Origin: Azorinus chamasolen | Taxonomy: Eukaryota; Mollusca; Bivalvia; Cardiida; Solecurtidae | Direction: 5' to 3' | DNA length: 64,000 nucleotides | NCBI GenBank assembly: GCA_963576725.1 | Contig: OY755242.1 | Span: 63,430,324-63,494,323, forward strand | Translations under genes and position numbers: made by a program | Part shown: in pieces, positions 10,109 through 20,012 of the stretch | Numbering within the stretch: the stretch's first letter is position 1 | Layout: each line of letters opens with the position of its first letter | The notes under the pieces: generated by a model | Told to the model about the DNA's origin: nothing | Database searches by the model: none | What the model saw: the letters and a program-made list of their open reading frames with translations, nothing else

Positions 10109-10195
10109 TTAACCCTTTGCCCCATGTATATTCATGTAAGAATTAATAACATGATGAATATTTATTCGCTGCATTTGCTAATGGCAGTTTCAAAT
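10109..10195 (+). mobile_element. T2 5'-end fragment
   Basis: TTAACCCTTTGCCCCATG and TATTCATGTAAGAATTAATA match the T2 start; no hairpin follows. Confidence 0.6.
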
Positions 10196-10302
10196 GCTAT
10201 TTCAATACAGACTATTGGTGTTTAACTCTTAACCTAATAGGGGCGCTGTAGTCAGGTGATTTAAACTGGAAAAACGTAATTTGATTTGTTTTTCAAATTA
10301 TG

Positions 10303-10537
10303 TTAACCCTTTCCCTGTTCTGTGTTTATTCCAGACCTAATTAATATTCATGGACACAATAATTATAATGAAATATGGAACATTATAGTCATTTTAGAAA
10401 GCAAAGAAACATGTCTATCAAATTTCATATGCAAATAGAGTAGGCCCTGATCAGACGGCTGCTCTAGGAGCCGTCTGGTCTAGGCCTACTGCATTTGCAA
10501 ATGCGAGAAAACACGTTTATATGAAGGAAAGGGTTAA
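10303..10537 (+). mobile_element. T1 MITE, full length
   Basis: 235 bp between TTAAs (10303-10306, 10534-10537). Hairpin GACGGCTGCTCTAGGAGCC; one arm reads TAGGCCCTGATCAG, the other CTGGTCTAGGCCTACTGC, a compensated change (both arms have GGCC instead of GACC). Confidence 0.88.
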
Positions 10538-10640
10538 GACTTTGGGCAACGAAACGCAAAAGGAAAATACTAACGCTAAATATTCGGAACAACGTAACGT
10601 TTTTCTAAATTTCCTAATATGTCTTCATAGAAATCTTGAA

Positions 10641-10688
10641 ATACAATCTTCGTATCCCAAAGGGTGTCGTTGTAGAGAGGGAGCACTG
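10641..10688 (+). mobile_element. P3 right-end fragment
   Basis: 47 bases starting ATACAATCTTCGTATCCC and ending GAGAGGGAGCACT are identical to the right end of P3 at 49934-49980; here the tip is complete (ACTG then TA). Confidence 0.75.
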
Positions 10689-11384
10689 TACATGTACATT
10701 GTATAGAAAAAACTTTTAAAAATCTTCTCCTGTAGAACTTTGAGAGTTCGACTTCAAATCTATTTGGTCATATGTTCGATCACTTAGTCTGGAGAATATA
10801 TTTCTCTAAGAGAACGCCGTTTTAAAATTGATTCTCTGAAAGACAATAAGCAGTGAAGCATTTCCTTTGTAACACAAATTTAAAGTCAAATTTATTGTAG
10901 TTTGGAGACAGTTCAATATTAAATGACATTAAAACACAGTTGCAAATAAATCGCCTAATAAAGAGAGGCTACTTTCTCCCGAAATTTGACAAAAAGACTG
11001 GAAAAACTGTAAAGCACTAAAGGAGTAAACAACTTCGAAATAGAACCATCTACTGCTAGGTGGTCCATTTCTAGCCTCTCGTGCTAGTGCACATTGCACA
11101 TGCGTCGCGACATAGATGAGGCTGGACTATAAGTCAGTTATACGTTATTATTACTAATATAAAGTGTATTGTATGATTAATGATACATGTAATGTAATTT
11201 CTATCAGTATTGTATTCACTTGATATGCTGCTAGTTCGTTATTTTATATTACACTTTTGTTTCAATTGTTGAATGATCACAACATAGGCACACTGTCCAC
11301 GCAATTTGAAAAATAAATCAAATTACTTCACGCTGCCCCTAATTGTGAACGTTATTATTATAAATATTATTATTATAATTACTT
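10689..11384. other. No recognised feature
   Basis: Unassigned. TATTATTATAAATATTATTATT low-complexity DNA begins at about 11349. A T/C-rich and GCGTCGCGACATAGATGAGG segment near 11100 has no second copy here. Confidence 0.4.
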
Positions 11385-11445
11385 TGGGGGTTTGGGTTTG
11401 TTTTTTTTTTTGGGGGGGGGGGGGTTGGGGGGGGGTTCATTTTGC
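11385..11445 (+). repeat. Poly-T/poly-G run, G-quadruplex-prone
   Basis: GGGGGTTTGGG, a run of T, then two long G runs separated by TT (about 11412-11436). The sequence meets the simple four-G-tract criterion for quadruplex potential. Confidence 0.75.
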
Positions 11446-11889
11446 ATTACTATGCCCCGATTCTTAACTTAATATGATGTGGGGGTTTTTCAATTATGTG
11501 TCTACAATGCACCTTTTTATGTACTTGCAAACAGAGAAGAGCCATTTCAACTGTTCCTTTAGGTATACTCCGTTTACTTATGGACGATATAGATCTGATT
11601 TTACAGTTTCTGACATGACCAAACATTCTTCTGTCGATAGGACATTATACAGGTAAATCAGGGATTGGACTTTATTTGTACATTTCGCATCAGCGTTCAG
11701 CTGGAACAGCAGTCATCGATTTTTTATTTATAAGATTGGAATATAATTTAAACTTTTTGTATTAATCTCAATGATACGTTTTGCCATACGTTTTATCTTT
11801 AGTGTGATGTCGGTTTTAAGATTGTATTGTTAAATTTACACAGCGGGGTTACATTCGATATTCCTTTCAGTGTGAAAAACGAGTCACTG
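11446..11889. other. No clear feature
   Basis: 11520-11660 weakly resembles a minus-strand T2 (CTTGCAAACAGAGAAGAGCC, GATCTGATTTTACAGTTTC, TGACATGACC) with no hairpin. The rest is unassigned. Confidence 0.35.
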
Positions 11890-12069
11890 GTGTCCTTTGC
11901 AGACATTGTAGACCCAGATAAGAGGGCTTCTATGGGATCCTACTCATCAGAGTCTGTACTATTTGTCATGATACACTTTCCTTTTAAACATCCCTGGATA
12001 ATCACGGTAAGCTTGACCTGTTTGAATTTTGGAACAGCCCATTTGACAAATCAGCATTGAAAGGGTTAA
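11890..12069 (-). mobile_element. T6 MITE, degenerate
   Basis: ATTGTAGACCCAGATAAGAGG and CATCAGAGTCTGTACTATTTG form the hairpin; TTGACCTGTTTGAATTTTGG and GCCCATTTGACAAATC are the reverse of the T6 body at 28335-28547. It ends AAAGGGTTAA at 12069. Confidence 0.65.
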
Positions 12070-12172
12070 TGTAAAATATCGATTCCAGTTGAAATTCTGC
12101 CTACGTTGCATTTTGTTTTTTTGGTCCCTAGTGCAGTTGATCTCCAGGATCCAACATATTTTCTGGAGTGAT

Positions 12173-12351
12173 TTAACCCTTAGCTTGCTATGAAAATGAG
12201 GTCTGCTTAAGCACCAATGTGTTGCTGTTGTCACTTACTTCTGATTCGTCCAAGCTTTTGAGATACTGTAGACAGATTGTCTTGGCGTCTCATCTGGATC
12301 CAAACTGTTTGCAAATATAGATTTAGTCGCGCTTAGCAGGCTAAGGGTTAA
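12173..12351. mobile_element. T5 MITE, full length (179 bp)
   Basis: TTAACCCTTAGCTTGC to GCTTAGCAGGCTAAGGGTTAA, a clear terminal inverted repeat. The core has only one good arm (GGCGTCTCATCTGGATCC) because the other has diverged (GAGATACTGTAGACAG). Confidence 0.75.
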
Positions 12352-12383
12352 ATAGTGTGATCATGGTAGAGTTAAAATATCCC

Positions 12384-12460
12384 CACCCCCGCACACACAC
12401 ACACACGATCATATATATGCAAGTATGTGCGCACGTACCCACATGCACACACACCCAACC
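12384..12460 (+). repeat. CA dinucleotide microsatellite
   Basis: Interrupted (CA)n with CCCCACCCCC upstream and ATGTGCGCACGT in the middle. Confidence 0.7.
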
Positions 12461-12654
12461 AAAATCCCTAATATATTGTTTTGTATAGTAAATAACGCAA
12501 CTGTTTAAAGAAATACTGAGTTAAATCACGGAAAGTTTTACTTCTTTACCCTTTCTCTCGATATGTAACTCTTTACAAAAAATAAAAACAGTAACGCCCT
12601 CTGTGCGATCACCAAACAGAGATTTAATTCTGGACCTTTAAGGCAGATGACACC

Positions 12655-12822
12655 TTAACCCATTGCCTCATAGACTATTTTAGATCCAGCCTATTTGACT
12701 AAATATACTGATAAGGAGCATTTACTAGAGAAAAGGATTCTTTTATAATTGTGAAGTTTGGAAACCATTATGATAAATAGAGCATTTGCTCATGTGTTTC
12801 AAAAAGTGACTTTTTGACAGAC
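12655..12822 (-). mobile_element. T4 MITE with one hairpin arm deleted
   Basis: TTAACCCATTGCCTCATAG end through CTTTTCTCTAGTAAATG (as complement) to GATAAATAGAGCATTTGC. The second hairpin arm is gone (TGCTCATGTGTTTC) and the remaining end runs into the microsatellite at CTTTTTGACAGAC. Confidence 0.75.
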
Positions 12823-13176
12823 ATACAGACAGTCAGACAGATATACAGACAGACTGACATACAGACATACATACAGAAATACATACATACATACATACAT
12901 ACATACATACATACATACATACATACATACATACATACATACATACATACATACATACATACATACATACATACATACATACATACATACATACATACAT
13001 ACATACATACATACATACATACATACATACATACATACATACATACATACATACATACATACATACATACATACATACATACATACATACATACATACAT
13101 ACATACATACATACATACATACATACATACATACATACATACATACATACATACATACATACATACATACATACAT

Positions 13177-13235
<59 letters not shown>

Positions 13236-13236
13236 T
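12822..13236 (+). repeat. Compound tetranucleotide microsatellite (ACAT)n-(ACAG)n
   Basis: About 415 bp: irregular ACAG/ACAT units up to ~12883, roughly 295 bp of near-perfect TACA repeats, then about 55 bp of GACA repeats. Long frames on both strands (Tyr-Val-Cys-Met or Ile-His-Thr-Tyr periodicity) are a trivial result of the 4-bp unit. Confidence 0.97.
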
Positions 13237-13288
13237 ACTGAGAGGTAGTAAGAGGTTGCATGTCTTTTGTAGTACGATCAGAGGGCAC

Positions 13289-13538
13289 TTAACCCTTCTC
13301 TTGCTAAATTTTAAAATGCATTTCTCCTTCTTTACCCATGCCCTGTTGTATAATTACATACATCTTCACTGAGTACAATTATTTCTCTGTGCAATCACTG
13401 CTGTGGAGTGCACTGGTTGCTAAATTAATTTGTAAATAGTGCAGACCCTGATGAGACAGCTCCTGCAGGAGCTGTCTCATCTGGGTCTCCACTATTTACA
13501 GGTAGGTATATTGACGTGAATAGCAAGCGAAGGGTTAA
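13289..13538 (-). mobile_element. T3 MITE, full length
   Basis: TTAACCCTTCTCTTGC to AGCAAGCGAAGGGTTAA, 250 bp. Hairpin around 13432-13500 (GTAAATAGTGCAGACCCTG ... CTGGGTCTCCACTATTTAC), centre CCTGCAGG. Confidence 0.9.
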
Positions 13539-14029
13539 GTAAACATATTTAGTAGCATAAGTAACTACCGCTATAAGTAAGACATCTCAGCATAAATTTA
13601 GTAAAAGTATAATCTTATAATCAAAGTTGGAACAAATATCGATAGGTTTACAATATGTGAGACTAAAACCTCCGTGATTGCTTTGTAAAACAAAGCACAG
13701 CAGCAAATATGAGTTTATTGTTTTCATCGTTTAGATTGTGTTTGCCAAACAGAAACATTTCGGTATTGAGAGGAAGGTACATTTGCTTTGTGTTGCACGA
13801 TATAGCTTAACTCTCTGATTTTGTAAGCATCTACATTGAGTTCGACATTTTCTGCTTCATTTGAACATTCACATAAAGATTTTTGATTAAGATGGTTACA
13901 TGTATTATAAAGATCACCATTCGGATTGCTACATTTGTTCCTAATTCTAAGGAATAATTGTTCCTAAGACAAATACCTATTTCCGAAATAATAATAAGAT
14001 GAAACGTTATCATTGCTAAACATGTTTCG
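13539..14029. other. No recognised feature
   Basis: Unassigned AT-rich DNA with no repeat match in the window. Confidence 0.4.
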
Positions 14030-14372
14030 TAATGATTTTAAAATGGTCGCTTAATCCATTCCTTCCTATTGACGCCACTGTGAAAGTCATTTTAGGAACC
14101 CACTGTGATAAATAGAGCATTTGTTCAATAGGAGCAAATGCTCTATTTATCACAAGGGTTTCAAAACTACGCAGTTCTAAAGAGTTTTGTTCTAGTAAAT
14201 GCCCCTTTTCGGTAGATTTATTCAAAGAGGTCGTGTCTAAAAATAGTCTAGGAGGAGATTGGTTAAAGAGGTGTTACTGTATGATTTTTATAAAATGGTC
14301 ACTTTAGAATGTGTTACTCTATCATTATTCATAAGATGGTCATGTTAAAGGCGTTTTACTATATTTGTAGGC
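14030..14372 (-). repeat. Three successive P1-like right ends
   Basis: AAAATGGTCGCTTAA(T4)AGAGGTGTTACTGTA, AAAATGGTCACTTTAGAATG...TTACTCTA (about 14294-14325) and AAGATGGTCATGTTAAAGGC...TTACTATA (about 14335-14372) are three diverged copies of a P1 terminus in a row. The first is split by T4 at its TTAA. Confidence 0.6.
14051..14266 (+). mobile_element. T4 MITE, full length, in a P1 end
   Basis: TTAATCCATTCCTTCC to GGAGGAGATTGGTTAA. Hairpin 14103-14163 (GATAAATAGAGCATTTG arms). TTTTCGGTAGATTTATTC in the body is diagnostic. Confidence 0.88.
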
Positions 14373-14382
14373 AACACACATA

Positions 14383-14580
14383 CAGTAGAACTTGTCCTTA
14401 GCGATCAATTATTTATTGAACACAGGAGACTTAAAATGCAGGTGGTAGCTTAATGCAGGGCAGCAGTAATGCAGAAAGCCCCTATAGGAGTTTTCTGCAT
14501 TACTTTTGACCTGCATTAAGCTGCATTACTGGTCCATAGTTAGACCTCTTTTCCATGGCCACTTAAGACAGGTTCTACTG
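14383..14580 (+). mobile_element. P1 MITE, full length (198 bp)
   Basis: CAGTAGAACTTGTCCTTAGCG to AGACAGGTTCTACTG, flanked by TA (14381-14382, 14581-14582). Core arms GGTAGCTTAATGCAGGG and CCTGCATTAAGCTGC, centre CCTATAGG. Confidence 0.88.
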
Positions 14581-14599
14581 TATTAACTACGTTTCTATA

Positions 14600-15009
14600 C
14601 CCTTTGCCTAATGCATATCCATGTAAGAAATAATGATTGCATCAATGTTTTAGCTCGAACAATTTGACCTGGACCCTGGCCTACTTAATTTGCATAAATA
14701 AAAATTCGTAACATTGCACGGGTTTATCCTCGGCACGTGTTCCGGTAAGCAACTATGCATGGACACACTCGTGATTGTATTGTTTACATATATACGGGTT
14801 AATTTCAGCGAGTATAGACTTCACGATTTACCGGCGGAATTTTATTTATACAGCGAAAACACGTTAACGCCTAGAAATTGTTAGTGGCCCCTATAATATT
14901 GTAATCTATTCGAATTAGGATCTATAGATGTAGATCTAAAATGTCAGTGTCAATGTTAGACTCAATATTCATAATTGTCAGCTAAGTCTGCTACTATAAA
15001 TTTCATTCT
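14600..15009. other. T2 start fragment, then unassigned
   Basis: 14600-14655 (ACCCTTTGCCTAATGC, ATCCATGTAAGAAATAATG) is a T2 5' fragment. 14656-15009 has no match. Confidence 0.4.
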
Positions 15010-15180
15010 ACCCCTATCCTGTCGTTAGCAGCCTTGTAGACATTTACATACAGCTTGGATTCAAGAGATACTGAGTAACTCTGCGTCTTTTAGGATCCAG
15101 GCTGTTTGACATTCTGCAAATAGTTTGAATCGAAAGTAAGTAAAGCTCGTTTTAGGCCAGACTTTGAACAAACAATTCAG
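15010..15180. mobile_element. T5 MITE, degenerate
   Basis: CTATCCTGTCGTTAGCAGCC, ACAGCTTGGATTCAAG, ACTCTGCGTCTTTTAGG, ATCCAGGCTGTTTGACA and TTGAATCGAAAGTAAGTAAA follow T5 order, without clean TTAAs. Confidence 0.6.
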
Positions 15181-15194
15181 AGCAACAGATGACG

Positions 15195-15390
15195 GTGCGT
15201 GAATGACGGTCTCTTCGAGACGATTCTAAAGAATGGTCACAACATGGGGTTTGGTGGAGAAATAAAGAAGTTATTCTTGAAAATATTCTAATTTACGCAT
15301 CTTATTTGGAGATCTACTGAGACAGCATTATTTTCTACAGGATAAAAATGAAGATTTGTACTCAGGTGGCGTTAGTTGCTCTTCAATGTA
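15195..15390 (+). mobile_element. F foldback, left arm lost
   Basis: TCTCTTCGAGACGATTCTAA, GAATGGTCACAACATGGGG, GGTTTGGTGGAGAAATAAAG then TACGCATCTTATTTGGAGATC and GTACTCAGGTGGCGTTAGTTG, as in F at 34708-34910. Only the loop and right arm remain. Confidence 0.65.
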
Positions 15391-15459
15391 AATGAAATCT
15401 ATACTAATTTGTTCAAGCACTAACCGCTATTCTCTTTTGCAGTTAACGTTTCTCCAATC

Positions 15460-15659
15460 TTAAACCTTATCCGGCTATCAGCAACCTGACTCGCATTTGC
15501 AAACAGCTTGGATCCAGAACAGACGCCGGATAGCTCATCAGGAGCCAAGCTGTTTGACACTTGGTAAATAGCTTCTTAAAAGCTTGATCGAATTGGAAGT
15601 AATAAAAATTGCATCAAATCCCAGTTTGAACAGACAAAATTTGTTTCCTAGCCGGTTAA
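15460..15659. mobile_element. T5 MITE, full length (200 bp)
   Basis: Reference T5: TTAAACCTTATCCGGCTATC to TTTCCTAGCCGGTTAA, an inverted repeat with CCGGCTA. Core GCATTTGCAAACAGCTTGG, ATCCAG..., then TCATCAGGAGCCAAGCTG. Confidence 0.82.
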
Positions 15660-15907
15660 AGGTTATTCAATTTACACGAAAAAGTATTAAACGAAAATTG
15701 GATTCACGTTCCGTCGTCAAATTGGAGGAAAATGGGAAACACTGAAAGTATATAAATCCATAGATGTAAACAGAATTAAGTTATTTCAGTAAACTAACAG
15801 ACTGAAGACATCCTGTACAGAAAAGAACCTCAAAAGCCTCTGGCAAGTATCAGGAAGATAAGTCTCACGTACTCGAAACAATCTCTCTTTTTTCAACAAA
15901 TTAACTA
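15660..15907. other. No recognised feature
   Basis: Unassigned sequence between T5 and P2. Confidence 0.4.
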
Positions 15908-16225
15908 CAGTTGACCTTCCATATCTCGAACTTCAAGGGACCCCTCAATTTACTTCGAGATAACAGGTTCAATGCATCCATTTTCTAATCTGAATAATGT
16001 CTCAAGTTCACAGCCTAATGCAGATCTAAAGTAATGCTGAAAGTTCCTCTAGGAGCTTTCAGCATTACTTTCGAACTGCATTAAGCTGTCACATGTGTTT
16101 CTAGACATGCGTAGTGATGCATTTTAGAACCTTTTTGTGTGCAATGTTTGGAAGTACCGAACTTTTACTTCGAGAAACCACGAAGTTCGAATCATCCAAG
16201 TTCGAGATGTATCGAAGATCTACTG
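15908..16225 (+). mobile_element. P2 MITE, full length (318 bp)
   Basis: CAGTTGACCTTCCATATC ... TCGAAGATCTACTG with TA on both sides (15906-15907, 16226-16227). Inner hairpin CAGCCTAATGCAGATC / GAACTGCATTAAGCTGTC with GAAAGTTCCTCTAGGAGC at centre. Resembles pogo/Tigger-type termini in length and TA duplication. Confidence 0.85.
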
Positions 16226-16227
16226 TA

Positions 16228-16350
16228 TTTCGAGGCCAACGGTCAATCAATGATAACCTCAAACAGTATGGATCAAAATGAGACGTCGGGTACATGTAAC
16301 TTGGAATCTCATCGATCCACTGTTTTTTACGGTGATAATGGTCTTTATGG
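16228..16350. mobile_element. T5 core fragment
   Basis: CAAACAGTATGGATCAAAATG, GAGACGTCGGGTACATG and GGAATCTCATCGATCCACTG match T5/J core arms in eroded form. Confidence 0.45.
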
Positions 16351-16429
16351 GAAAATAAATACAAAATAACCATATACCCTTGTCGTGCAGAAAAAATATG
16401 TCTGCAAAAATCTGATCCGTTGCATTGTT

Positions 16430-16778
16430 TTACTTACTTCTGATTCCGAGAAACTGCTTACCGAGGGTCAAACAGCTTTAACTCTTTCCCAGTTCTATTG
16501 TTATTCCAAATTTCAAAAACCTACTAAATATTCATGGACAAAATAGTTATCATGAAATGTGGAAGGTGGAACATTGTAGCTATTTTAGAAAGTAATGAAA
16601 CAGATCTATTAAATTCAAATTAGCAAACAGAGCAGATCCTGATCAGACGACTCCTTAAGGAGCCGTCTGGTCTGGGTCTACTATGTTTGCAAATGCGTGA
16701 AAACACATTTATATGAAGGAAAGGGTTAAGCTGTTTGGAAATGCTAGTCAGGTCGCGCTTAGCATTATAAGGGTTAGC
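16430..16778. mobile_element. T5 MITE interrupted by T1
   Basis: Left: TTACTTCTGATTCCGAG, GAGGGTCAAACAGC. Right: GCTGTTTGGAAATGCTAGTC, AGGTCGCGCTTAGCATTATAAGGG. The T1 at 16478-16729 sits at a TTAA inside. Confidence 0.65.
16478..16729 (+). mobile_element. T1 MITE, full length, nested in T5
   Basis: TTAACTCTTTCCCAGTTC to AGGAAAGGGTTAA, 252 bp. Hairpin GCAAACAGAGCAGATCCTG ... TCTGGGTCTACTATGTTTGC, centre CCTTAAGG. Confidence 0.88.
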
Positions 16779-17167
16779 TTGCTATAGGAGCTGTCTGATC
16801 AGGGTCTGCTCTGTTTGCTTATGATATAATAAAGATATACAGTAAAACCCCGCTAATGCGACCATCTAAAAGAGGTATATTTCTGGGTGCTATACGCAGG
16901 GGGTAGCTTAATGCAGGATAAAAGTAATGCAGAAAGCTCCTCTATGAGCTTTCTGCATTACTTTTGTCCTGCATTAAGCAACCACCTGCTTATAAAGACA
17001 GTCATGTTTATTCATAAAGTGGTCGCATTAGAGGGATTATACTGTAGTTCTAAAGTTTCTGACATGGCCAAAATGTCCTGTTCCCATGTGCTATTATAAC
17101 AATTAATCTAATTAATATTCATGATAACAGTATGTCTTACATGCATATTCATGGACTAAAGGGGTTA
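16774..17167 (-). mobile_element. T2 MITE, truncated, interrupted by P1
   Basis: One hairpin arm (GGAGCTGTCTGATCAGGG) and GTTTGCTTATGATATAATAA, then P1, then TTTCTGACATGGCCAAAATG, AATTAATCTAATTAATATTC and ATTCATGGACTAAAGGGG. Confidence 0.75.
16840..17044 (+). mobile_element. P1 MITE, full length (205 bp), nested in T2
   Basis: CAGTAAAACCCCGCTAATGCG to GCATTAGAGGGATTATACTG, TA on both sides. Core GGGTAGCTTAATGCAGG / CCTGCATTAAGCAACCACC, centre CCTCTATG. Arms differ A versus T before GCTTAA. Confidence 0.9.
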
Positions 17168-17213
17168 TTATCTTTGTTGCTGAATATTTGATACTACGGA
17201 TAACACTCATTTG

Positions 17214-17350
17214 CATCTAAAAGAATCAGAGAAATCGATATTAAGAGTAGGACATCGCGCCCGGGTTTCTCTGTAATTGTGCTCTTCGCTCTCATGTGCG
17301 TCCATTTTGCCCGTATTGAGCAGCAACGGACGTTAACAAAACCATAAACA
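17214..17350 (+). repeat. SINE-like conserved module, copy 1
   Basis: GCATCTAAAAGAATCAGAG, AAGAGTAGGACATCGCGCCC, GGGTTTCTCTGTA, GTCCATTTTGCCCG, AACGGACGTTAACAAAACC. The same ordered blocks occur at 60690-60865 and (reverse) 30203-30300. The TCGCGCCCGGGTTTCTCTGT block resembles a central domain of metazoan SINEs; class not proven. Confidence 0.6.
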
Positions 17351-17414
17351 AACACAAACACCCATTTACAAACATTTGCAAAGTCACCTGTCTGTATTTG
17401 CAGTAAACCATGCA

Positions 17415-17641
17415 TTAACTCTTTACTCCGTGAATAGTCATGCATGATATGTTAATTGAATTAATTATTATAATAGCAGATGGATAAAGGAACTTTTGGC
17501 CGTGACAGAAACTATAGATCTATATAATATCATTAGCAAACAAAACCGACCCTGATCAGACGGCTCTTACAGGAGCCGTCTGATATGGGTGTACTCTGTT
17601 TGAAAATGTGTAGAAAACTTTTTTTTGGAGTAAAGGGTTAA
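17415..17641 (+). mobile_element. T2 MITE, full length
   Basis: TTAACTCTTTACTCCG to GGAGTAAAGGGTTAA. Hairpin about 17537-17612, arms CCTGATCAGACGGCTC and GAGCCGTCTGATATGGG. Confidence 0.88.
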
Positions 17642-17672
17642 GCGATATTAAAGGAAATCAAATTACAAGTAC

Positions 17673-17930
17673 TTAGCCCTTACTCCATAAATACATAGTT
17701 TAAAGCCTTTGCAAACAGAGTAGACCTAGACCAGACGTCTCCTGTAGGAGCCACCCGATCAGGATTTGCTGTGCTCTGTTTGCTTATGGAATATTATTAG
17801 ATCAGATCCTGCCGTTTCTGCTATTGCGAAACAATCATGTGCTCACATGCCATTATAAGAGTAAATATTCACCTAAAGAATACTCATGGTGCCACTGTTT
17901 CCTGCATGAATAGTCGTGGACTAAAAGGTC
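17673..17930 (-). mobile_element. T2 MITE, degenerate
   Basis: TTAGCCCTTACTCCATAAAT, hairpin GCAAACAGAGTAGACCTAG ... ATCAGGATTTGCTGTGC, then TTTCTGCTATTGCGAAAC and GAATAGTCGTGGAC. Terminal TTAAs are lost. Confidence 0.75.
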
Positions 17931-17983
17931 AAGGCAGATGGTAGCTTCGTCCAGAAAAAAACCCAACGTTATATTGAAATCTC

Positions 17984-18232
17984 TTAACCCTTTCCCTCAT
18001 ATAAACGTGTTTTCACGCATCTGCAAACAGAGAATACCCAGATCAGACGGTTCCTAGAGGAGCCGTCTGATCAGGGTCTGCTCTGTTTTCTAATAGAATT
18101 TGATATATCTGGTTCTTTACTTTCTAAAATGTCTGCAATGTTTCACCTTCCATATTTATTTATAACTATTTTTCGATTACTATTCAGTAGGTATTGAAAT
18201 TTGGCCTAAATACAGAACAGGGAAAGGGTTAA
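17984..18232 (-). mobile_element. T1 MITE, full length
   Basis: TTAACCCTTTCCCTCATATA to GAACAGGGAAAGGGTTAA, 249 bp. Hairpin GAATACCCAGATCAGACGG / CCGTCTGATCAGGGTCTGC, centre CCTAGAGG. Flanks (GGCAGATGGTAGCTT and AGAAGCTTTCTGCATCAC) look like a P1 core, so it may sit in an old P1. Confidence 0.88.
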
Positions 18233-18281
18233 AGAAGCTTTCTGCATCACACATGATCTACCCTAAGCACACATCTGTCTC

Positions 18282-18531
18282 TTAACTATTTACTCCATAG
18301 TTATTCATGTAAGAAACGGTATCAAGAATATTAATTACATTAATTATTTAGAATGGCATATGGATATGGATGTTTTGGCCGAAGGAAAAACAGCTGAATC
18401 AGATCTATATTCCTTCATGAGCAAACAGATTTGACCCTGATCAGATGGCTCCTATAAGAACCTTCTAATGTTGGGTTACTCTGTTTTTAAAGGCGTAGAA
18501 AGGCGTATAAATTTATAGAGTAAAGGGTTAA
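18282..18531 (+). mobile_element. T2 MITE, full length
   Basis: TTAACTATTTACTCCATAG to TAGAGTAAAGGGTTAA. Hairpin eroded in the second arm (AACCTTCTAATGTTGGG). Confidence 0.85.
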
Positions 18532-18864
18532 GACTCTTATATATAGTCATTAAGTGGTCGCTTAATACATTGTTTAATGTATCACTGTTTTCATACAATA
18601 ACTAAATTACAGGCACATGTTTCTTGTGAGCAAAGACATAAATCATCAACGTGTGGGTTATTAAATTCATGGTCTATTTATTATTAATATATGATGTTGA
18701 TTAGCTGTACCACGTACTGACATAATTTGCAATGTAATTTCCCGTCGACCTACGTTAATCTATGTCCTGTTGTTATGCATTATGTTACCCGAACTCTAAT
18801 CAGCTACAATACATGTTCTTCATGGGACTGACTGGTTAAATGTTCTGAGAAACTGATTCAGTGT
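18532..18864. other. No recognised feature
   Basis: Unassigned. TTAAGTGGTCGCTTAATACA at 18550 may be a P1 end scrap. Confidence 0.35.
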
Positions 18865-19025
18865 CAAACGTCTTCCATCCTATTAAACATTTCCCCCCAT
18901 ATACACACTTGTTGAAAATAGAGTAGACCAAGATCAGAAGGTTTCTGTATAAAAAATATGACTCAACTGCTTCAACCAATACCAAAGTTGGACCTAATCT
19001 GTTTCCAAATGCCGACCAGGTCGCG
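18865..19025. mobile_element. T5 remnant with a T1/T2 scrap
   Basis: AGTGTCAAACGTCTTCC at left and GTTGGACCTAATCTG, AAATGCCGACCAGGTCGCG at right suggest T5; GAAAATAGAGTAGACCAAG between them is a T1/T2 hairpin arm. Confidence 0.4.
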
Positions 19026-19270
19026 TTGAACCCTTCCCTTCATATAAACGCATTTTCACGCATTTGCATACAGAGAAGACCCAAATCAGACGGCTCCTAT
19101 AGGAGCCGTCTGACCAGGGTTTGTTTTGTTTGCTAATGGAATTTGATAGTTCTTTAATTTCTAAAATGGCTACAAGGATCCACCTTCCATATTTCACTTA
19201 AATCTATTTTGTCAATGAATATTCAGCAGATTTTGAACTTTGGAATAAATAAAGAACAGGGAAAGGGTAG
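19026..19270 (-). mobile_element. T1 MITE, full length
   Basis: TTGAACCCTTCCCTTCATATA to GAACAGGGAAAGGGTAGA (both TTAAs mutated). Hairpin AAGACCCAAATCAGACGG / CCGTCTGACCAGGGTTTG, centre CCTATAGG. Confidence 0.85.
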
Positions 19271-19330
19271 ACAGAATTAGTGTTAACATGTAATGTGGGC
19301 GATATGCTTGTTTTCTGCTGTATGCCAATA

Positions 19331-19537
19331 CAGTAGAAACTGTACTAAGCGACCATTTAAAAGAGTTATAAAGCTGGGTCTTTAAAACAGTTGGTAGCTT
19401 AATGCAGGTCAAAACAAGTAATGCATAAAGCTCCTATTGGAGGTCTTGCATCGTTTTTGCCCCGCATTAAGCAAATACCTGATTTTTAAGACTCCTGTAT
19501 TCAATAAATGAATGACCTTTCAAGACTGAATCTATTG
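19331..19537 (+). mobile_element. P1 MITE, full length (207 bp)
   Basis: CAGTAGAAACTGTACTAAGCG to GACTGAATCTATTG, TA flanked. Core GGTAGCTTAATGCAGG / CCGCATTAAGCAAATACC. Confidence 0.85.
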
Positions 19538-19556
19538 TATATAATTACTTTGGCCA

Positions 19557-19806
19557 TTAACCCTTCGCTTGCTATTCACGTCAACATACCTGCCTGTAAA
19601 TAGTGAAGACTCAGATGAGACAGCTCCTGCAGGAGCTGTCTTATCAGGGTCTGCACTATTTACAAGTTGATTGTACAACCAGTGCACTCCTCAGCAGTGA
19701 TTGCACAGCGAAATACGTGTACACAGTGAAGATATATGTAATTATACAACAGGGCATGGGTAAAGAAGGAGAAATGTATTTTAAAATTCAGAAAGAGAAG
19801 GGTTAA
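19557..19806 (+). mobile_element. T3 MITE, full length
   Basis: TTAACCCTTCGCTTGCTA to AGAGAAGGGTTAA, 250 bp. Hairpin GTAAATAGTGAAGACTCAG ... TCAGGGTCTGCACTATTTAC, centre CCTGCAGG. A 67-codon frame starts in the hairpin; see rejected list. Confidence 0.92.
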
Positions 19807-19924
19807 TTCATATACTATTAGAGGAGGAAATTGGCAAGGTGATACAAAACAACACTTTACCATATCCTTACCGAAGTATATTTGGGGGAAATATTGAACA
19901 TCCATCTTTGTTATTTCATAAACC

Positions 19925-20012
19925 AATCGAGTGGAAACTGACCAGACGTCTAATATGGATCTACTTTGTTTTCAAATTAGCAAAATCGCGTATTTGTGAA
20001 GTAAAGGGTTAA
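19925..20012 (+). mobile_element. T2 3' fragment
   Basis: Short hairpin remnant (GACCAGACGTCTAATATGG) and GCGTATTTGTGAAGTAAAGGG, ending TTAA at 20009-20012. Confidence 0.6.

Noticed and set aside
12768..13288. Frames of 134-151 codons with Cys-Met-Tyr-Val or His-Thr-Tyr-Ile periodicity
   Set aside because: All are translations of the 4-bp microsatellite; every frame stays open because the unit has no stop.
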